64,000 nucleotides of DNA from Blumeriella jaapii (Eukaryota > Ascomycota > Leotiomycetes > Helotiales > Drepanopezizaceae), in NCBI GenBank assembly GCA_009599575.1, contig VWND01000004.1:674001-738000 (forward strand). Direction: 5' to 3'. Under the pieces are notes generated by a model. That model was not told the DNA's origin, did not search any database, and saw nothing but the letters and a program-made list of their open reading frames with translations. Numbering within the stretch: the first letter of the stretch is position 1; every line of letters begins with the position of its first letter. Of the stretch, positions 1 through 12,599 are shown piece by piece. The position numbers were made by a program, and so were the translations under genes.

Positions 1-572
1 AATCTAATCTAATAAACAGTAGTATATCATTCCAAATAGAAAAACCGAGCTTTGGATCGTTTGTAATGTTTTCAGTTCCAAAGCGAGCACATCTGATTCA
101 TCCTACCTACCTACAGCACCTAGGTACCGAGTTTACTTGCGCGCGGTAGGTAGTCCTCGCTTACTGTACGTCTATTTTCTCTGGTTCTCCTGCTGTCGCT
201 GCCGGGATAGGGTCGCAGTGGCTTTTTGGCAACGTACTGTACATATACACATACATACACATACACACACACACATATACATACCACAGTACAGCACAGT
301 ACAGTATAAGCGAAAATAGGATTTCCCAAAAAGCAAATTAAGAAAAGAAAAGTAAAAAAAGAAGAAAAGAAGAAAAGAGAAAAAACGAGGCAGGCAGTGA
401 GAAAGCCATGAATAACGGAAGAGCAAAATATACTGTATTATGTACTGTACCGTATGTAATAGAAAAACACACATACAAATACATATACATACATTTCGCC
501 GGTGACGCGGTGACGCGAAAAGAGGTTGGGATCTGGCTTGGCTGGGCTTGGCTTGGCTGGGCTGGCTGGCTG

Positions 573-607
<35 letters not shown>

Positions 608-2926
608 GGGCTGGCGGGCTGTGATAGAATAGAGAGAGATCTGGCTGGGCTGGATTGCGTCTATATACAGTACTGTACTGTACTGTACTGTACAATACTG
701 TGTACTGTACCTTGGCTGCCCAGGGAGGGGAAAGGGGGGGAGGGGGGTGTAATGGCTTTCTGACGGGGAGGGTGCGGTGCTGTGTTTGCTGTATGGTGCG
801 GTGCGGTGCGGTGCGGTGCGGTGCGGTGCGGTGCGGTGCCTTCCACTTACAGTATGTACTTACAGTACTTACAGGACACACGGTATAATACACACAGTAC
901 AATATATACTTACGGTACCTACCTACAGTACAGTACCTTCCACTTACAATACATATCGTGTGATACATACCTATAGTACAGTACTTTCCATTTACAATAC
1001 AGTACACACAGTACAGTACACACAGTACAGTACACACAGTACAGTACACACAGTACAGTATATACTTACGGTACCTACCTACAGTACAGTACTTTCCATT
1101 TACATTACAATACACACAGTACAGTATATACGGTACCTACCTACAGTACAGTACAGTACCTTCCACTTACAATACACATAATACACACAGTACAGTACAC
1201 ACAGTACAGTACACACAGTACAGTACACACAGTACAGTACTTTCCACTTACATTACAGTACACACAGTATAGTACTTTCCACTTACAATACACACAGTAC
1301 TTACAATTCACACAGTACAACAAACACAGTACAGTACACACGGTACAGTACACACAGTACAGTACACATAGTACATAAAATACATACAGTACAGTACACA
1401 CGGTACAGTACACACAGTACAGTACACACAGTACAGTACACACAGTACAGTACACACAGTACAGTACACACAGTACAGTACTTTCCATTTATATTACAAT
1501 ACACACAGTACAGTACTTTCCATTTACAATACACACAGTACAGTACACACAGTACAGTATATATAATACAGTACACACAGTACATTACATATATTACAAT
1601 ACAGTACCTTCCACTTACAATACACACAATACACACAGTACAGTATATATAATACAGTACACACAGTACATTACATATATTACAATACAGTACCTTCCAC
1701 TTATAATACACACAGTACACACACAGTACAGTACACACAGTACAGTACACACAGTACAGTACCTTCCATTTACAGTATATACCTACAGTACCTACAGTAC
1801 CTTCCATTTACAGTACACACAGTTCAGTACCTTCCACTTACATTACAATACATACAGTACTTACAGTACTTTCCATTTACATTACAGTACACACAGTACA
1901 GTACCTTCCACTTACAGTACATACAGTACAGTACACACAGTACCTTCCATTTACAGTACACACTTACAGTACTTATAATACATACCTACAGTATTTACAG
2001 TACCCAAATATCAATCAATCAATCAACCAATCAATCAACCAATTAACCAACCAATCAAGCAAAGAAGGGGAGGAAAAAAAAAAACAAGAGAAAGAATCGA
2101 GAGAAAACCCCCCCCCCCCCTAAAAACAATTAACAATAGTAATTAGAGCCATGTGTGATACCTATAATACAATACAATACAATACAATACAATACATTAC
2201 TGTAATGTAATGTAATGTAAGTAAGTATACAGGTAAAGAAAGTATTGCAGGATGAGGGTTGATACAGCATAATACAACACAGCACAATACAGCACAGCAC
2301 AGCACAGCAAAGTACAGTACATACAATACAACAACCCGACGCTTGGCGTGATGAATGTTTTTCCTAGACCCGTACTGTATATACAGGATGTGTTGGTTGT
2401 CAGTCCCTCAGACCCGGCCGAAAGAAGGTCCCCCCAAGAGAACCAGTGACCCCCCCCCCCCCCTTCCCTTCCCTTCCCTCCCTCCCTCCCATTCCGAAAC
2501 CCAGTCATGGTCTTTTCCTTCGCATTTTTGCATGCAATGCTGCAACAACCAACACATACTCATTTATGATACGCCATCGCACGTGAAGACATCTATTAGA
2601 AAAGAGAAGAAAAAAAGTCCCCAATATACTTCCCGTCAAGAAATGACTGCGCTCTTGCTTTGCGTCCGAGAATTAATGAAAACCTTTTTTGGGACCAAAA
2701 CAAGAAAAGAAAAAAGAAAAAAGAAAAAAGAAAAAAGAAAAAAGAAAAAAGAAAAATTGAGGGGAGAAGATGGACAACAGGTCTATACCGTCCGGTAGAG
2801 TGAACAAAGACCATGTAACCTAGCGTAGCATCAAAAGAAGAGGTAGAGAAAGCAAGATATTTCGAACAAGGGCCCCGTTCATAGCCGAAAGGTGGATATC
2901 TGCATTTGGGCACGTGCGGTGGCGGA
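1..2926. other. gene-free repeat field
   Basis: No credible coding region is visible; the open frames here translate repeats (Tyr/Cys/Val or Thr/His strings). It holds a CA-rich microsatellite (about 241-283), a GGCT tetramer run (534-622), a TACTG pentamer run (667-712), a GGTGC pentamer run (795-839), a large composite minisatellite (listed separately), an AATC run (2009-2060), ATACA then TGTAA pentamers (2166-2225), a C run near 2450 and a seven-base A6G run (2705-2755). The stretch 2756-2926 lies just downstream of the guanylyltransferase stop codon and probably includes its 3' UTR. Confidence 0.8.
846..1995. repeat. composite minisatellite of about 1.15 kb
   Basis: Two short modules alternate. 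One is a CACACAGTACAGTA-like 14-mer present in dozens of copies. The other is a spacer of the type CTTTCCACTTACAATAC, recurring every few 14-mers in variant form. The arrangement is irregular, with occasional ATATAATACAGT insertions near 1560 and 1650. The array is seen directly; copy number was not counted exactly. Confidence 0.9.
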
Positions 2927-4244
2927 TTACATGATGATGGCGGGCACATCGACGTTGACCTTGATGCTCTTGTGAGGCAGGATGCTCCCTCCGTTGACGT
3001 AGATCTCGTCGCCGATGGTGACGTCGTCGCCGAGCACGCTGACGTTCTCCAAGCGAGCCCACTTGCCCACGGTGGAGTTCCAGCCGACGATGGTGCTCTT
3101 CACCCACGCATGGTCCTTGATCTTGGAACCGGCGAGGATGACACAGCGTTGCAGACGCACGCCGTCACCGATGACGGCATCGGGGCCGATGGTGACATTG
3201 GGACCGATTCTGCAGTTCTTGCCGATCTTGGCCGAGGGGTCGATCAGGACGTTGCCGCCATGGACGTACGGAAGCGAGGAGGGGGCCAGGAGCTTGGAGC
3301 CCTTCTTGGTGAGGGACGACAGGTAGAGGCACGTGCCCGACAGGAAATCCTTGGGCTGTCCGACGTCCATCCAGAAGCCGTCCAGATCGAAGGAATGCAG
3401 CTGTCCGTCGCCGCAGATGGCCGGGAAGGTCTCCTGCTCGATGGAGGTCGGGCGCAACTCGATGCGCGTGAGCACGCTGGGGTTCAAGATGTAGATGCCG
3501 GCATTGATGCGGTTGCCGACGAACTCGACGGGCTTCTCGACGAAGCGGTCGATGCGCGAGGCGTGGTTGGGCTTGTGGACCACCACCCCGTACTTCGAGG
3601 GCTCCTCGACCTTGGTGACGACGATCGTGCCCTCGTCGCCGTGGGCCTTGTGAAAGGCGGCGAGATCCGCAAAGGGGTAATCGCAGATGACATCCGAGTT
3701 GAGGACGAAGAAGGGCGTATCGTCCTTGCCGAGGATGGCCTCAGCGAGCTTGAGGGGACCCGCCGTGCCGAGGGGCTCCGACTCGATGGAGAACGTGATC
3801 TTGACGTTGTACCTGCTCTCGTACTATCGGGGCGAACCATCAGTGCATGCGATGAGGTGCAGGAGCGTGGCCTCACGGACTTCTGCCAAATGCTTCTCCA
3901 TCACCTCGGGCCGGTAGTTGACGGCCAACACGATGTCGGTGACGCCCGCCGCGGCCAGGGCTTCGACCTGATGCAGGATCATGGGCTTGTTGCCAAACTC
4001 GACCAAGGGCTTGGGGAGGGTGAGCGTCTACGGGTTGGTCAACGATGGCCGGCGTGTGCAGACGCTCCGACGTCTGCAGAGGGGGGGGGGTTCGAAGACT
4101 CGCAGCGACAGCTCCCGCCGAAGTCCAGGGGAACGTACGAGAGGGCGCAGACGTGTGCCGAAGCCACCGACCAGAATGAGGGCTTCGCCGCAAGTCAGCC
4201 ATGGCGCGCGATGCAAGGCCGGTGCGGGCAGACTTACCCTTCAT
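2927..4244 (-). CDS. mpg1: mannose-1-phosphate guanylyltransferase (GDP-mannose pyrophosphorylase)
   Basis: Makes GDP-mannose from GTP and mannose-1-phosphate in the cytosol, the mannose donor for N- and O-glycans, GPI anchors and cell-wall mannan (established for this family; PSA1/SRB1 in yeast). Four coding exons on the minus strand: 4244-4238, 4182-4139, 4027-3881 and 3823-2927, giving 364 aa, the usual family length. The nucleotidyltransferase signature [10 protein letters not shown] is at about residues 9-18, followed by [13 protein letters not shown]. The C-terminal third (about 250-364) is a left-handed beta-helix of hexapeptide repeats ([14 protein letters not shown] and similar), ending in VDVPAIIM. 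All introns are GT-AG (55, 111 and 57 bp) and splicing restores the conserved text exactly ([29 protein letters not shown]). The first coding exon is only 7 nt. The promoter side carries a long ATGT microsatellite about 380 bp upstream. Confidence 0.96.
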
Positions 4245-6447
4245 CGTGAATTGATGTGCGGAGAGTCGTTGTGCGGAGGGGGGCGAGACGAAGGGCACGA
4301 CAGGACTCCACCGTCAATCCCGTCCCAGCGTTGAAGGTTTCGCGGCTGCACGTCGGGGTCTGGTGAGGGACGAGGGGCGGACACGGCTGGCTGGCGCTCG
4401 CTCGTGTGTGGGTGGGAGGGAGGATGGGGGATGCGATGCGTGTCAATCGGCGAGCGTCGAGGGGAAGAAGCGCGATGGAGTGAAGAGGGAAGAGAAGCAG
4501 AATTGTGGTGAAGTTGGTGCCAAAAGAATTCTCGTCTAGCGGAGCGGGAAGGCGACCTACTCGAGAACCCCTATTGTGGTGTGGGGCTGAGCCAGAGTCG
4601 GGCCCACGCACATCCAGCGTACAGGATGGATGGATGGATGGATGGGTGGATGGATGTATCATGGATATATGTATGTATGGGTGAATGTATGTACGAATGT
4701 ATGTACGGATGTATGTATGTATGTATGAATGTATGTATGAATGTATGTATGAATGTATGTATGAATGTATGTACGAATGTATGTAAGTATGAATGTATGT
4801 ATGAATGTATGTACGAATGTATCATGGACATATGTATGTATGTATGAATGGATGTATGTATGAATGTATGTATGAATGTACATACCTACATACCTACCTA
4901 CCTACCTATGTATATATGTACGTAAGTATGTATATCTACATGCATAAATGTATGTACCTATATACATATATGTACCTACCTTATTTACCTCTATATGCAC
5001 ACAGTACATACATACATACATCCACACATCCACACACACAATACACGACTCATCCAAGGTCCCTCCCTCCCTACCTCCCTCCCTCCCTACCCAGTACCTA
5101 CCTAGTCAAGCGGGGACGCCATCGACATCGCCATCGCCATCGCCATCGCCATCGCCATCGACAAGCTCGCAGCCCCGCAGCACCGACCAAGCCCGAGCCT
5201 CGTGATTCCCCGTGTTCGATATTGATTTAAAAAAAAAAAAGAAAAAAAAAAGGAGGGCGGCTTGACGCCAGACGGCCCTGACCTGGCGTGTGCGGAGACG
5301 GAGACGGAGAACGGGCAGAGGGGGTACGGTACGGTACGGTACGGTACAGCGCTGTCAACACACGACATCATCCTCACCATCACGCGGCGGCCGTGCTCGG
5401 CGAGGGTAGGGTCATCCGGCACTGTACTGTAGGTGAAGGACACCAGTGTCGGGTGTCCACCCCGGGCGCCTGGATGCCCACAGGACGGTACTGTACGGCA
5501 CTGTACAGCAGCGATGGGCACAGTATGTACTGCGCATACATTCATGCGCACACACACACAAGTTTCCGAACGTCGGTTAGACAGTACCAATGATCCCCCT
5601 TTCCAACCATGTCCGTACACATACATGTACAGTAGCACAGGAGCACATTGATATCACGTGGCATCTGAACGACCGTGCGTGGCGAGCACCTCAGGGGCAG
5701 CCGCAGCCCAAGCTGCTCGTGGTTGGATTGTGCTTGTTACCGTGGTCACACTACCGAGCGCGCCAACATCCATCCATGGTGCCAAGTGGGAAAGCCGCGG
5801 TCCTTGCCCCTCCCAGAGAACAGAAGACGAAGAAAAGAAGTCAAGAGAGGAGAGGAAAAAAAGAAGAAGAAGAAAAAGGAAGAAAAAAAAGGAGAGAAAA
5901 AAAAAAAGGAAAATCGTGAGCTGTCATTCGGGGATGAAAAAGCAACGCTAGATACCGCCACGCTTGCTAAATGCATCAATCGCGAGCATCGAAAAAGCCT
6001 CCCAACCGTCACCCGTGGCTCCTCCACCAGCCTCCAGCATGACGGGTGCCAGGGCACGCGAAACCGCCTCCACCCGGACGGTGGCTGGGTCGAGTTGCCT
6101 CGGATCTCCCACGACAGGTGCTGTTTTCCCCATGTCGTGGCCAGGTCTGGGTTGCCAAGAAAGAGAAGCGTTCGTCGTTCGTCGTTCGTCGTCGTCATTC
6201 GTCATCATCGTGAATCATCATGGGAGCCGCGTTCGTGAAATCGTCAAGCAATTTTTCGTCGAGAGTCGTCTGCCTTTCTCGTGTGGGGGTTGGGGGGGGG
6301 GGAGGTCGTGATTCATCACGGCGTCTGCCGCGCTGACGACCCGGTCGGCCCTGTCCGGGACGGAGCAGCAGACCCGGGCCAGCATCGTCGGCCGGTACGC
6401 TCGACGGCTCATGCGTCGCGGCCAGAAGACGTCCCGGTCGTGATCCG
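4245..6447. other. intergenic, repeats; no gene recognised
   Basis: Contains the mpg1 promoter side (4245-4600), an ATGT/ATGA tetramer array (4626-4900), a CATCGC hexamer run (5119-5162), a GGTAC pentamer run (5324-5347), an A/G-rich polypurine tract (about 5820-5915) and a CGTT/CGTC run near 6165-6200. A minus-strand frame of 86 codons at 5948-6208 (with VVGDPRQLDPATVRVEAVSRA) is the least repeat-like frame here. It could be an unassigned exon, but I found no family resemblance or clear splice partner. Confidence 0.6.
4626..4900. repeat. ATGT/ATGA tetranucleotide array
   Basis: About 275 bp of GGAT then GTAT/GAAT tetramers, upstream of mpg1. Open frames through it on both strands are pure repeat translations. 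Confidence 0.9.
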
Positions 6448-6939
6448 CTACTCCGAGGACGTGGTGGAACTGCTGCTGCTCAAGTTGACGGAGTGGCTCC
6501 GACCGCCCCGACTCTTCCTGTGCCTGCCGCCGCTCTCATTCGCAGGCAGGCCCTGGACCACGCCGTTCCGAGCCAACATGCCTCCGTTCACCGAGAAGTT
6601 CCGGCAGACCATGAAGGCCCGCATCGCGGCATTCTCCTGCGCCAGCCCGTCGGATTCGTAGGCCAGGTCCGTCTGGTATTCGCGACCATTCACGAGGACG
6701 AGGCAGGTGAATCCCGAGGGGCTCCGGTACGTCTCGTACAAGGGGTCGCGCCATCCCCGGCGACGGCACAGACCTGTCCGGCGTGTCAGCAGTGATCACG
6801 ACCCCGAGGCTCATGCGGCGGGGAGGGGAGGGGGAGGGAAAACCACCACACACGACACGAGCCCAGTGACGGACGGGGTGGAGATGCGCCGTGGATGGAC
6901 CAACGTACTCTCCAGATATGCCATGTAGAAGCCACCCAT
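6448..6939 (-). CDS. small dsRBD-like fungal protein
   Basis: Two exons, 6939-6909 and 6773-6448, give about 118 aa. A GT-AG intron of 135 bp (GTACGT donor) joins MAYLE in exon 1 to a segment containing GWRDPLYETYRSPSGFTC in exon 2. The order MAYLE, WRDPLYE, GFTCLVLVNGREYQTD and an Ala-rich helix (LAQENAAMRAFMVCRNFS) fits an alpha-beta-beta-beta-alpha double-stranded-RNA-binding fold, followed by NGGMLARNGVVQGLP and a basic Ser-rich tail. I recall similar short conserved hypothetical proteins in other Pezizomycotina, but function is unknown. The start is uncertain: 6939 gives MGGFYMAYLE, 6924 gives MAYLE, and the frame stays open upstream to a stop near 7290, so a longer N-terminus or a further exon is possible. 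The C-terminal tail is low complexity. Confidence 0.6.
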
Positions 6940-7894
6940 GATACCTCCGCAATGGACCACGGCCCAGGTGTGACGCGAATCCAGGTCGGGAAGCGAAGTC
7001 GGTGGTGGTGTTGAGCGAGGGTGCGTGTGAGAGGGCGAGGGAGAGCGCAATGGTTCTTCGGATGCCAGGAGGGCGACGACGCTGCTGGCCCCCAAGGACG
7101 CGATCTCTCCCACGCAATCGAGCCGAGCCGACGTACAGTGTACCGGGCAGGAGGCACAGCCGTGACGGAACGAGAGCGGGCGGGTGTGTGGTGAGGTCGG
7201 CGTCGTGGGAATGGCGAGCGCACGGCGGACGGGCTGAGGGAGGGGGTGGTCGCGGGCGTGGCGCCGTCCTCGACCGGCGAGACATCAGTGATTTATTGCA
7301 GAGGCGACGGTGAGCGCGCGGCAGGGGGGTGCGAATGGGAGTCCCGTCGCGAGAATCCGGCGCCGTCGCGCGAGGACGACGGCGTGAGGGCGCTGCAAGT
7401 CGTGAAGGATGCGGCTCTTCGAATGCGCCCCATCGCGAAGTGCTGGCGTAGGCCGTTGCCAATTGATGTCGGCACCAGCAGCAGCGCGGCCCCTCCACCA
7501 GCACATGGCCCGGCCTGCGAGGCGATGATCGCTGAGGGGTCAGAGGAGTATGATTTCGTGCGGTGCAGGTTGGTCTGCAGCTACGGTCGGGTCTGTATGG
7601 ATGTACAGTCTGTGGATGTATGTACATACACCTTCTGGTCGATGCAGCCGTCGCGGCCCCGGACTCAACACACCACACAGCCGGCCGATGAAGGCATGGA
7701 GGCATGAAGGCATGAAGGCATGAAGGCATCAAGGCATGAAGGCATCAAGGCATCAAGGCCGCACCACGCCGTGCCCCTCCGCCGCAGATGGCGCGGTCGC
7801 GAGACCTGAGCGCCTCTGGTCGTGCGCCGACGACTCGCACAGCACCGTGCCGTACATATCCGGCTGGATGGCCGCTCACGCAGCGACACGGGCT

Positions 7895-7988
7895 GGGAGA
7901 GACGCCGACTGGGAGAGACACCGACTGGGAGAGACACCGACTGGGAGAGACACCGACTGGGAGAGCCACCGACTTGGAGAGACACCGG
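7895..7988. repeat. 16-bp tandem repeat, six copies
   Basis: Unit GGGAGAGACACCGACT begins at 7895, 7911, 7927, 7943, 7959 and 7975, with single-base variants in the first and last two copies. Confidence 0.9.
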
Positions 7989-10785
7989 CTCGAGGCAACG
8001 AACACGGTCGCCATGTCAGCACGCCCCGTTCGTGCTGCTACAGTACGTTCCGTGCTGGGTGTACGGTACGGTCGGTACAGGACAGACAGAGGCAACCCCA
8101 CGACCACGCTCTGGACCGGCTCGAGTGCAGCATCAGCATGTCGTGTGCGTGCGTGTGTGTGAGTGAGTGTGCCTCTGCCCCCGCACCGTCTCATCGCGGT
8201 GCAGACTACAGTGCTGTGCTGCAAGACTGATCGTGGCCAGGAAGTTCGCCGTCACCGACAGACCGTGGCGGCCGGGCGGATCAGCGATCTCGCGGCGCCG
8301 TCCACGGTGCAGTCAAGTACCGACAGTCCTCCGAACAGCCATGTCCCGTACGTGGGAGCGTACGGCATGTCGTACCGCCCTCGGGACGTGATGCGGTGCG
8401 GTACTGTCTGTCCTGTCTGTACTGTACTGGATGTGCTGCCCCGTATGTCCAGGACAGTGCTCTGTCTGTCCGGTACGCAGTCGTCGCAACGGCACGAACG
8501 ATCGATCCCTTGCGAAGCTCCGGTAGGCTCAGTCAGTACAGTAGCTCAGCAGCGCGCAGGCCCGCGTCGTCGTGTTGCATGCAAGGTTCACTTGATCGCA
8601 TGTACGATGAGCTGGCATGGCGCTTGGGGTCTCGAGTCGCAAGGCCCATATGCCGGAAGCAGTCCAAGAGGCATGCATGGAAGTCCTGTACGGCAACGCT
8701 TTGGTCCGAGGGGTTGTGGCCGGGGGACGGACTGTGCTGTACAGGAGGGACGGTACATACGGTACGGTGCTGTCCTGTAGGTCAGCAAGTACACGTCCGA
8801 ATTGTGACGCGCTCGGTGATGCTCTCGATGGATGTCGTGGGATGGATGAGGGGTGTGGCTCATGAGGTCCGTGGGAAACTGTATGTGTACTTACTGTATG
8901 TAATGTGCTGTGCTGTGCTGTATGGTACAGTACTTCTCGCCAATCACCTCAGGTCCCAAAGAAGACATGTCAGACACGCGAACTGGAACAGTAAGTGTGC
9001 TCCGAGATCCTAGCAGCCTTTTCGAGAAAGAGAAAAAAGAGTAAAGAAAGACTCCTAATGTACTGTATATACTATATATACTGTACAGCATATTACTATA
9101 CCTACAGTATTATGTTACGGTACTTGCGTGAAACATGGCATTCTACAACGGTGCATTATTCTACCATGGCATTGTACAATACAGTACAGTACAGTACATT
9201 AGCCGATTCTTTAGTCGTACTGTACATAACAGTGTTCACCAGGGTCTTATCCACTCCTTCGACTTACTTCTACATTTCACTTGCATTTAACTTAAACCAG
9301 ACTTAACGCACGGACTAGAGTTTAACTGTACTGTACTATACCGTGCAATAATATACACCCCCAGAGTATCTATATACACTACAGTACAGTAAGCACAGTA
9401 CAGCACAGTACTGTACTTACCTTTCCCACTCGCCCTCCCTCGGGATACGCGATCGACGACGACGACAACCTCACGAGCTAGACTCAAACCCGTACGCGGT
9501 GCCTGGTACGAGTCTTCAGCTTCTCCATACCCACCCAACATCTCTCTCTCCCGCCGCGGAACAAGGCGCTCTGCATTCGACGAGTCCGCAGAGCCACGGT
9601 TCAAAAGCAATCGCCACGTAGCGATGTGGAAGAAAACTCTCGTGTCGGGCCCATCATACAGTAGGTACGCACGTCGCAAATTGCAGTGCGGCGATCTACA
9701 TCGCAATTGCAGTGCTGTTTATCTACACCGTACATACTGTACTGTACTGTACCTGACGGAGGCGTGTGTGTGTTTATTATATATATTGTGTACGCATACT
9801 GTATGTATTGTATGTACTATACTGTACCAGATGCATGCATGGATTACGAAGAACAGGCGGATACTGTAGAGAAAAAATTAGCTCGATGGTGGAAAAGGCC
9901 GTACGGCGGTGGTGCATTACGGTAAGTACTGTAAGTACGGCGCCGTCGGATAACCACGATAGATAGGTAGCGAACACGACCGACGCGATGGCATGTTTAC
10001 AGTAGGGGGCGGTGGAATATTAGCTGCTCGCAATCGTATCGGTGTATGTCACTGCCCCCCCGACTCTCATTTTGTATTCCTTTTGACCAAACCAAAAAAA
10101 AAAAAAAAAAAAAAAATAACATTCGGAAAATTTACTACTCAGCGTCGCCGATTTTGGAAGTGCTGAATTGCTTTGAAGAGAGTTGTAAAAGGGCCGAGAT
10201 AGCGCGCAATCCCAAGACCCGGCCGGAATGTGCGGATGGGAAAAGCCTTTCTCCAACCGTGGTTTTGCAGTAAGTACAGTACATCGCTGCTTTCTCGGAG
10301 GTCTTGGGTGTGTATGTAAACATCCCGGCTTAGCACGTTCTACGTCCTACGGCTACGGGAGGCTGAGGTGGTGGGGGTGGGCCCCTCCTGATGTTTAACG
10401 AGATCGTTATTATCATGATTGTCCCTTTAGTATAAACTGTACAGCAGTACTACTTGCCTTTCGTACTTTCCTAGGTGCTCGAACCAAACACTGTACAGTA
10501 GGTACATACTTACAGTACTGTAAGCACCCGCAAGCCTTCCACCACCACCACCACCACCACCACCACCAACACCACTATAACAAACCCCCCCTCCCCGACT
10601 TAAATCCCCACCTACTCTACTCTACTCTACTCTACGGTGCAGTAGAGTACAGTATATACTGTGAAGCCAAATCCTTCACATAACGCTTGAGCTTCATTTC
10701 CTGTTCTTGTTCTTGTTCTTGTTGTTTTTCACCCCTACATACAGTACTTACCTTGTTATGCTTACCTTCTATAATACACACACAT

Positions 10786-10930
10786 ACACATTTACACATT
10801 TACACATTTACACATTTACACATTTACACATTTACACATTTACACATTTACACATTTACACATTTACACATTTACACATTTACACATTTACACATGTACA
10901 TGTACACATTTACACACATTTACACATACA
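10786..10930. repeat. ACACATTT octamer array
   Basis: About 13-15 near-perfect octamers, with a few ACATGT variants at the right end. Confidence 0.9.
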
Positions 10931-11069
10931 CATCTCACCAAGTAAGCACCAACCACCAACCACCACCACCGAGCACCGGGCACCTGCCGTTTCCGACACA
11001 ACTGCTGGCTGCTGGCTGCTGGCTGGTAGCTGCAAGCTGCAAGTATCACGTGATGTGATATAATGACCT

Positions 11070-11602
11070 TCCTCCTCCTCCCTTCCTCTCTTCCTCCTCT
11101 TTTCTTCCCTCCCTTCTCCCTCCCTCTTCCCTCCTTCTCCTTTCCCCCTTCCTCCCTCCCTTTTTCCCCTCCCCGCTAGCTTGTCCTTCACTCCCGCACG
11201 CCTTTCACGGGCTCTAGCACTCATGCCTCCTCACCTGCTTGCTCGAGGGATGGGGGGAGGAGGAGGGGGAGAAGGGGGGGAGAAAGGGGCGGGGGTTTAA
11301 AAAGAGAAGAAGGATAGAGAAGGAGAAAAGAGAAGGAGAAAAAAGAAAAAAAGAAGGAGAAAAAAAAAAGAAGAAAGAGGAGGAAAAGAAAGGAAGAAGA
11401 AAGAGGAAGAAAAGAGAGGAAGAAGAGATAAAAAGGGGGGAAAATGGAGAAGGAGAAAAGAGAGGAGGAAAAGGGAGGAGGAAAAGAGAAGAGAAAAAGA
11501 GAAGAAATAAAAAGAAGAAGGAAAGAGAGGAGGAAAAGAGAAGAGAAAAAGAGAAAAGAAAAAGAGAAGAAAAAAAGAGAGGAAGGAAAGAGAAGAGAAT
11601 AA
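11070..11602. repeat. polypyrimidine tract switching to polypurine tract
   Basis: The plus strand is almost pure C/T at 11070-11175, mixed for about 55 bases, then almost pure A/G from about 11232 to 11602. Long open frames (Arg/Lys/Glu strings on plus, Phe/Ser/Leu strings on minus) are artefacts of composition. Confidence 0.9.
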
Positions 11603-12550
11603 TGTTCACATCTGTAAGTTGGTATTTACAATTGGCGTACATGTGGGTGTGTGTGTGTGTGTATGTCTATACGAATGTGTGTGTATGTAAATATGTATGT
11701 ACATGTGTGTGTATATACGAATATATGTGTGACTGTATATTTGAATGTATGTGTGAATGTACATATATGTGTAAGTATGTATGTATGTAAATACATACGA
11801 ATGTATATATATACAAATCGAAAGGCTTTGACTAAGAAAGACAGATAGAAACGAGATTTAAAAACGAGACTTAAAACGAGTATCAGAAACGAGCATTAAA
11901 AACGAGATTTAAACCCATGACTTAAAAAACAAAACTCAAAAACAAGGCTCAAAAAAAACCCCCCAGAAAGGAAGGAAGGAAGAAAAAAAGGAAGGAAATA
12001 AGGAAGGAAAGGAGGAGGTACAATACAATACAGCACAGTACAGCACAGCAGGCGGTCACGTCACGCGTCACGAGGGCGACGATCCAGTAGATACCTACCT
12101 ACCTAGATACCTACCTACCTACCTACCTACCTATTACCTAGATACCTAGATACCTTAGATACCTACCTACCTAGATACCTTAGCACCTCTGATCCATCCA
12201 TCATCCATCGCGCGGGAGTCAAGGGAAACGAAAAAAAACCCGCGTCCGACAGGGCGAATGTGCCAATCCAGCGGATACGAGAAAGTGAAAAGATTAGGAT
12301 TAGAAATTAAACCTGATGCTGTGAGCGTGCCCCGTGACGACGGACGGAGTATGGTATGGATCATGCGAAATAGGAAGAGAGACCGACGCTCGCCTCGCCT
12401 CGCCTCGCTCCTGGCCCAGATACGGCCCTGAGAGACGGACGTGTGCCAACGGTGCGATCAATCCCCATCTAATCAAACATGCACTTTTGGTAAAGCAAAG
12501 CAAGCAAGCAAGCAAGAAAACAAGCAAATTGGAAACCATGCAGATCACAA

Positions 12551-12553
<3 letters not shown>

Positions 12554-12590
<37 letters not shown>

Positions 12591-12599
12591 AAGCCCCGC
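12554..12599. repeat. 46-base poly(C) run
   Basis: Uninterrupted C on the plus strand, about 95 bases beyond the farnesyltransferase stop codon. If it lies in that transcript's 3' UTR, the mRNA would carry G46. Confidence 0.9.

Noticed and set aside
846..1995. CRISPR-like array
   Set aside because: Units are short, contiguous and lack unique spacers of constant length; this is a eukaryotic minisatellite.
2906..4249. 447-codon plus-strand frame over mpg1
   Set aside because: Shadow of the minus-strand gene, which matches a known family over its full length.
5948..6208. 86-codon minus-strand frame as a further exon of the dsRBD-like gene
   Set aside because: The dsRBD-like frame already ends at a stop after a Ser-rich tail, and no donor/acceptor pair convincingly links the two.
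6536..7732. 398-codon minus-strand frame overlapping the dsRBD-like gene
   Set aside because: Pro/Arg-rich and out of frame with the conserved dsRBD-like exon.
9287..9706. 139-codon minus-strand frame
   Set aside because: The C-terminal half is TACTG-repeat translation; the N-terminal half has no family or promoter support.
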